Shown: positions 58,640 through 64,000 of the stretch, in pieces
How positions within the stretch are numbered: position 1 is the first letter of the stretch
How the letters are laid out: every line of letters starts with the position of its first letter
Assembly (NCBI GenBank): GCA_963970005.1
Contig: CAXAMN010028961.1
Location: 328,649-392,648, forward strand
Direction: 5' to 3'
Origin: Durusdinium trenchii
Lineage: Eukaryota > Sar > Dinophyceae > Suessiales > Symbiodiniaceae
Length of the DNA stretch: 64,000 nucleotides
The notes under the pieces: generated by a model
Told to the model about the DNA's origin: nothing
Databases searched by the model: none
The model's input: only the letters and a program-made list of their open reading frames with translations
Program-made: the position numbers and the translations under genes

Positions 58640-61078
58640 AGTTTAAGAGTCAAGAAGTGCACGTTTGAAGAGTTAAGTCAGAATCACAAGCAGGGGTGTA
58701 AGCCAGTGAGGGTGCCAACGCTTGCCAGCTAAAACCCCCATACCTACCACAGACACATGATGATGAGATTCAAGCCTGAACTTGATCCACCAAGAGATTT
58801 CACAAAGGTTTCACTTGGCCGCAAGACGCGGCGCACATAGACGTCCAACCGTGGCGAAAGACGCGTGAGCCGCAGCCACTGTCGATGGTGGGATGGAAAG
58901 ATCCTTTTCCGAAGCTTCCTGACAAGGGTTATGTTTTGTTTGGGATGTGTCTTGAAAATGTGCAAGAGCGTTTGAGCAGCATGTGCAATCTTCAGAATGT
59001 CCAGATTTTTGTTGGGGTGTTCGCAAGAAAATACCGTCGAGCGGTTCGGAGTCATCGACTGCTATTTTCTGAAACAATGCTCCACGCCACCAGAAAGAAT
59101 CATGATATATCATGCCCCCCTATGACATCCAAGCCCTGAAGCAGAAAGTTGTAATTCTTGGTCAACTATGAGTCACAGAAACAACGCCCACTTAGCACAG
59201 AAACTTGGTACCAGCACGATCCAAGGGCCAATGAAATCTTGTAGCCTTGTAGCCGAGTTGTGTGGCAGGCCCACAGCTAGGCCATCGCCCAGTAATTAGT
59301 AACTAGTACCTATGGTATAGTAACTATCACCAATTTTACTAAATAACATCTATACTCACAGCATGATCGGCCTTCACTTCGCCGCAACGCATCTTGCCAA
59401 AGTGGACAAAAATTGATCGAGTGATCGAGTGCGGTAGGCCACCACAAAATCGAGACGAATCAATGGAATCAGTGGAGCTTTGCTGGCCGCACACGGGCCG
59501 CAGAGAATGCCAGCCGCCGTACTCTCCCATCTTGGCTCAAAGCGACCGATGGGCCACCCCCCACAGGTGTGGGGGGGTTGGTACCCAGGCCCCTAGCAAT
59601 GAGACTTGGATGATCAAGGGACGTTTCTTCGACATTCTGTGAATGCCCAGGTGATCCTAGGCAGGTGTCAGGCAGGTGTCAGCTAGGCCTGCTGATAAGT
59701 GTTCTAGCGAAGCATGTTGATTGGTCTGGAGAGCTAGAAGCACCACAAAGCACTGCAGGTGGAAGACATTGCGTGGTGGTTGAAAACTGTCAGAAATCCA
59801 TTCTAGCATCTTCTAGCCATTTAGACCTGGACTGCTTGGCCTTCAACTAGACCTTTCGCACTCATATTGGTCAACCCTTTCGCCTCCGTGAGTCGTTCGT
59901 GGTTTGTTTCACGCTCCGCTCTGTGAGTCCGAAACGCGGAGACCAGCGATCAGCTGGACCGATCAGACAGGTTGGACCACCAGGCCGATTCAGGCTGCTT
60001 GAAAACCGGATCAATGGGGAAGGGTTGCGGTGGGACGTTCCATGACGCACAGATAAAGCTGCAGCCTCATCGATGGACCGACGTGATACGGTAGGAACAG
60101 CCCTATAGGTGAATGTGGACACGAGTTCAGACTTGAGCACGTGACTTGGGATTTATATGGAAGAAAGAACCACGAAGCATGATGCAAGATTGTCTACCAT
60201 TGGTCGTTCAACTATTCGCTTTTAGCCCCAACAACCCTTTGGCATCCCAAACGCATAGTTCCTGATGGCCGAGGAAGTGCCTCGCATCCAGAACATGGGT
60301 GTGGGTCATTGTCCAGGCGCGGCTCAAACAGAGGTCGCCAGTTCCCTCAAAAACGCCACTGGCGGTAAGGGGATGGATGCAACCTATCTCTCCATATCCA
60401 AAACCCTCCTAAAACACTAATAACCCCAAACTTGTGTCGCCATTGAGTCAGATTTGGTGTCGCAAATGAGACCCTTGCCCAAAAGAAGTAATGGATTTTG
60501 ACTGGACCAGAGTGATAATGACAAAGTGAGGAGGGTAGGTGGATGATGAATGGGAGTTGAGGCAAATGCCTTGTGAAGAGGGAGGTTGGACCGCAACGGA
60601 ATCTGGGGATAATTTCCCACAAGTAGGGGAACAGCATGGCTTAGCATGTTTGAGTGCTTTCCAGTTGCATGAAAAGGCGGGAAAACGCTCAAGCAGGATA
60701 GAGCCAGCCCTTAATTGAAGTTAAGCCCGTGGACTTCGCATAAGCAATTGATGGCAGAAATTCAACCGAATCTCTAAAGGCAATGTCTCCTTTACAGAAA
60801 CGGGGAGAGGTCCAAAGCATGTTGACTTCGTTTTCGACAGTCTTATCCTTGACCTGGCGTCATTGTGATCAGCTCCTATCGTAGCCTACCTTTCCCGTTC
60901 TCTCACAGTAGGGTAAACTGTGGATTCATAAAACCTCCATGTGAGGTGTTACAATCTCAATGGGTGCGTTTTTGTTGAAAACAACAGGATTGTAACACCT
61001 TGAGATGGCACTTCCACGAGATGGGTGGCACCTCCAGGAGTCTACACTACCTGTACCCATTCGTAAAACCTCTTCGAC
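58640..61078. other. Gene-poor stretch
   Basis: No supported exons. A sequence resembling a degenerate dinoflagellate spliced leader occurs at 59517-59542. The frames near 59871-60140 and 60347-60692 lack codon bias. Confidence 0.4.
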
Positions 61079-61450
61079 AGGTCGGTGCCTGGAAGTTGCG
61101 CCACGAGGAGCACGGAGGCCGAAAGCGGTGATGCACCGGAACCGGCGACGCGAGGGGCGACGCGAGGTTTTTGAGTGGTTTTGCTGTGACCCTCAATTAC
61201 CTGAACTGAACTTGGATGAAGAAAAGGGAATTTGCTCCTTAGATGTCCTTGGTCATTCTTGTCAGCGCCGTTCTTTTTCCAGCTGCTCATGTGGAAACAG
61301 CGGAAGGGGGGATATGGCGGGTGCAGAGTGAAGGTGTCCTGATGCGATTTGTGAAAGCTGATTCTTCCGGATTGTTGGTATTGAGATGTATTGAGTGCTT
61401 TCACATGAGGAGCAGGAAAAACAAAGTGTTTGCAAATCATCCACCATGAT
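61005..61450 (+). CDS. Weak exon candidates
   Basis: Two readings compete. One is a short exon, 61081-61128, reading VGAWKLRHEEHGGRKR between TTCGACAG and GCG|GTGATG. The other is a 108-codon frame from an ATG at 61005 (MALPRDGWHLQESTLPVP). A third frame from 61243 gives VILVSAVLFPAAHVETAEGG and IWRVQSEGVLMRF. None can be joined to neighbours. Confidence 0.2.
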
Positions 61451-62612
61451 CAAGTGGACATGTCCTTCCTAAACACCAGCATAAGGATGTTCTGCACCAG
61501 CATAATGGTGTTCTGGACATTTACATCAATGTAGTCATTCCTGATTTGGTGATCCCACGTCACCTCAACATAACCAGCTAGGCTCATACTATTTCGCGGG
61601 TGAAGACTCAGCCTCCAAAACGCTGTGATCAAGTAGCAAGCTCTCGGTCGACATGAAGGTATCCCAAGGCATCACCATCTAGGTAAATCCTGCGAATCCG
61701 AGCCTTCATCACGGGCATGTCACGGGCACTTGCAGGCAGCCAGGGCAAGGCATCTTGATTGCAAGCAGCAGGAATGCCTTGAGATTGAAAATAACAAACA
61801 CACAAGGTATAGGTATAGACACGTAAATCATTATGTGGCTTTGCACTTCTAGAGCTTTCCAACGCACACCAGGAAGCGTGTTCTTGCACCATGTTGCACG
61901 GATCTTCACACAAAAATGTATTATGTTGGAAGATCTAGGGCTTGGGGCTTGGGGTGTTCCCTGAAAGCCAAACCAGCCTCTACTCTACTCTATTTCGAGG
62001 CAAAGGTTGTTTTCAACGCAGGTTCTTTAGCATCAACAGCGCCATGAAAGGTAGATCTTCATATACGGAATTATACGGATGTTTTCCATGAACACCGCCT
62101 CGTACCTTCCAGGAAAAGCCAAACAAGAGTGAGGACACTGACACTGACTGTGAACAAATGTGCGACAATCCCATGAATTAGAGGAGCACCAAGAGGGTAG
62201 AATCTCATGGGCTTGTCAATGTTGCACAACAGGTTCGGCGGCAACAAAACAGCGTAAAGGTTCAGAATACATCTCCGGGCATGGTTTCCTCGAGGCCCGT
62301 TAGTGGAAGGAGTGCACAATCAGTGCAGTGGCTGTCCATGTCATCGACACCTTAGCAGGAAAAGTCCAAATGTTCAAACAATGGCAATGAATATGTTCTT
62401 TGCACCAGTTTGGGATCCAGTTATCTGACCACATTGACTGTCGCTGGCCAAGGAATGCTATGAGTACCAGTGCAGTTTGGAACTCAGTTCTTTAAGCCAA
62501 CCACGTACCTCGTGCTTTTGATAGAGAAATCCTGTCATATAGAAAATTCACGTAAGATCCCCCAGCTTTTTGTGGTAGTGGTTTGATGTGGTTTGTACTT
62601 GACATTTGCCCC

Positions 62613-63566
62613 TCACCGTCACCACATTGACAACCCTCGGCAGCACTGCGGTGGCTTGGAGAGCAGGGCTCCTGCCGTGGCTGGGTCTGGTTTCTGGTGG
62701 GGTGAACTGCCAACACATCTGTCAAGGTCATGTCGATTCCGTTCCGGAGGAAGCAGAAGTTTGGTTCCGGCGCGCGATGGCATCAAACAGAACAAAGAAG
62801 ATAACCAAAACACTTAATTTTTTGGCCGTTATAGGCCGTTGAGAGGATTCAACAAACCGTAAGTACGGATTGCCGCCTCTTAGCTTTCTTAACGGATTGC
62901 CCGTCCAGATCCGCACTGTACCAGGTGAGGGTTGGTCTCCTAAGACTGATCACCACAAGCGCCACGGCGCCAGTGACCTCGAGTGCTGCGAGAAGTCGCT
63001 CCGTCGGAAAGGGTCGTCCGTATGGGTCGTCTGTATGGGTCGTACGTGGTCGCCGAAGTGGTCATGATGGGGTCGCATCCGACCGATGCGGGTCCTGGAG
63101 ATTGGGTAGGTATCGGTTTTTTTCTTGGGCAGTCACAGCCAGATTCGATGGTCTTGGTGGGGTCAGCGTCGGATTTTGCTTGGGTTGGCCAGCAGTGGTA
63201 TAGGATGTTCTGATGCTCACGATGCCCCTTGTTTTCAGCTGTACCTTTTTGAATGTGCACACCTCTTGGAGCTCGAGAACTGCCACGCAAGCCAGAAACT
63301 CGAATTGTTTATTGTGTTTCTTTCTTCATGTCCTCACTAAAAAGCTTGGGCCAGATGATCGTGTTGTTGATGCAGTAGGTCATGTGCGGCCGGTCAGGCG
63401 AAGGGCCCAATTGGTGCGGCAAAAGCCACCTGCTCTTTCGCTCGACTCGGGTTCTTTGGGGCCTCCATGGGAGTGCCTAAGAGAGCACTTTCGCACGGCA
63501 GGTGTACCTTCAGACCTCAAGGGCCACCGTCCGCTGGACTACACCGTCCCCGCTATTGGACGCTAA
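62613..63566 (+). CDS. Gene of unknown function, three candidate exons with stop
   Basis: Segment 62613 to about 62795 reads TLGSTAVAWRAGLLPWLGLV, NCQHICQGHVDSVPEEAEVW, FRRAMASNRTK. Exon 62979-63106 follows CCTCGAG and reads LREVAPSERVVRMGRLYGSY, VVAEVVMMGSHPTDAGPGDW, ending at a GTAGGT donor. The terminal segment (about 63340-63566) reads GPDDRVVDAVGHVRPVRRRA, SLGPPWECLREHFRTAGVP, LKGHRPLDYTVPAIGR and TAA. All show GC3 bias; another frame is also rich across 62940-63050. The first segment is hydrophobic and could include a leader. Phases between the three were not proven. No family is recognised. Confidence 0.4.
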
Positions 63567-63867
63567 GGACTTGTGCCTTGTGGTCTTGTGGCGAGGGCTT
63601 TGCCTCGAACGAAGCGTACAGCACCAACGCTACTAGTCCCAAAGTGCCAGCTTGGGTGGGAGACGGGCCTTGATGATACTCTTCTTTTGAGCTGAAATCA
63701 TGTCCTACAATTTTTGGAGTGATAAATGAGATGTTTACCACCATGCCATGTGCACACGGCCCGGCCTCTCATTTCTCGGGTAGTGTGTGACCGGCACAAC
63801 TTGTCCTTGTTTCCACTCTACTGTGTTGGAAGTTCATAGCACTCACTTAGTGATTGATGTCATTTTC

Positions 63868-64000
63868 GCATATTTTCGCTTGGCTGCTCTGGCCGTTGTC
63901 CTGCACTGCACGCATGCCCCTCCAGAGGTCTTCCAGAGCAATGAGATGTGCTGCGACAAGACTTGCGCCACCGTGCCTTGCAAGGCCAGCGCGCGGTTCG
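63868..64000 (+). CDS. Right-edge partial gene, probably secreted Cys-rich protein
   Basis: After an AG near 63867 the frame reads VIFAYFRLAALAVVLHCTHA, PPEVFQSNEMCCDKTCATVP, CKASARF and continues past the window. A hydrophobic stretch followed by clustered cysteines (CC, C, C) suggests a signal peptide and a disulfide-rich domain. The initiating ATG was not found in this exon, so the first exon may be upstream or the hydrophobic run may be internal. No family is recognised. Confidence 0.35.

Overview
The window looks like nuclear DNA from a dinoflagellate, most likely a coral-symbiont type (Symbiodiniaceae). Coding sequence sits in short GC3-rich islands inside long, repeat-riddled, non-coding DNA. 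The islands join in phase at AG acceptors and at GT donors, or sometimes GC donors. Nothing bacterial is present: no operons, no Shine-Dalgarno starts and no long tight ORF arrays. The families seen (FNIP-type leucine-rich repeats, WD40, MORN, minisatellite-rich mobile elements) fit that lineage. A 100-base run of N at 2230-2329 marks an assembly gap. Gene models here were assembled by eye from reading frame, codon bias, splice-like sites and phase; no search was possible.

Layout. 1-16.8 kb is mostly plus-strand: an unidentified left-edge gene; a WD40-like gene (about 4.0-6.6 kb); a well-supported three-exon FNIP-repeat gene with a ubiquitin-like segment and a possible N-myristoylation start (6989-9919); an unidentified gene (10.9-12.0 kb); and a second WD40 gene (12.8-16.8 kb) whose large intron carries a 1.85-kb mobile element. 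A second copy of that element lies at 2.0-2.6 kb. 16.8-28.9 kb is gene-poor and repeat-rich. It holds several minisatellites, a family of short GC-rich hairpins, an inverted pair of foldback elements, and a minus-strand gene whose small acidic exon is repeated at least four times (21.7-25.2 kb), interrupted by two decayed plus-strand copies of a coiled-coil gene. 28.9-35.5 kb has scattered exons on both strands. 35.5-40.4 kb is essentially empty.

40.4-64 kb returns to the plus strand: an unidentified gene of a dozen or more exons (40.4-45.5 kb), another unidentified gene (45.6-49.5 kb), a clear 12-exon MORN-repeat gene predicted to make 421 residues (50624-56553), and smaller unidentified genes up to the right edge, where a cysteine-rich, probably secreted protein runs out of the window.

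No shared pathway is evident; the genes appear to be neighbours in a largely unidirectional block. The strongest models are the FNIP gene and the MORN gene. The most unusual features are the composite terminal-inverted-repeat element carrying a gag-like zinc-knuckle fragment inside a minisatellite, the covarying hairpin family, and the tandemly repeated acidic exon array.
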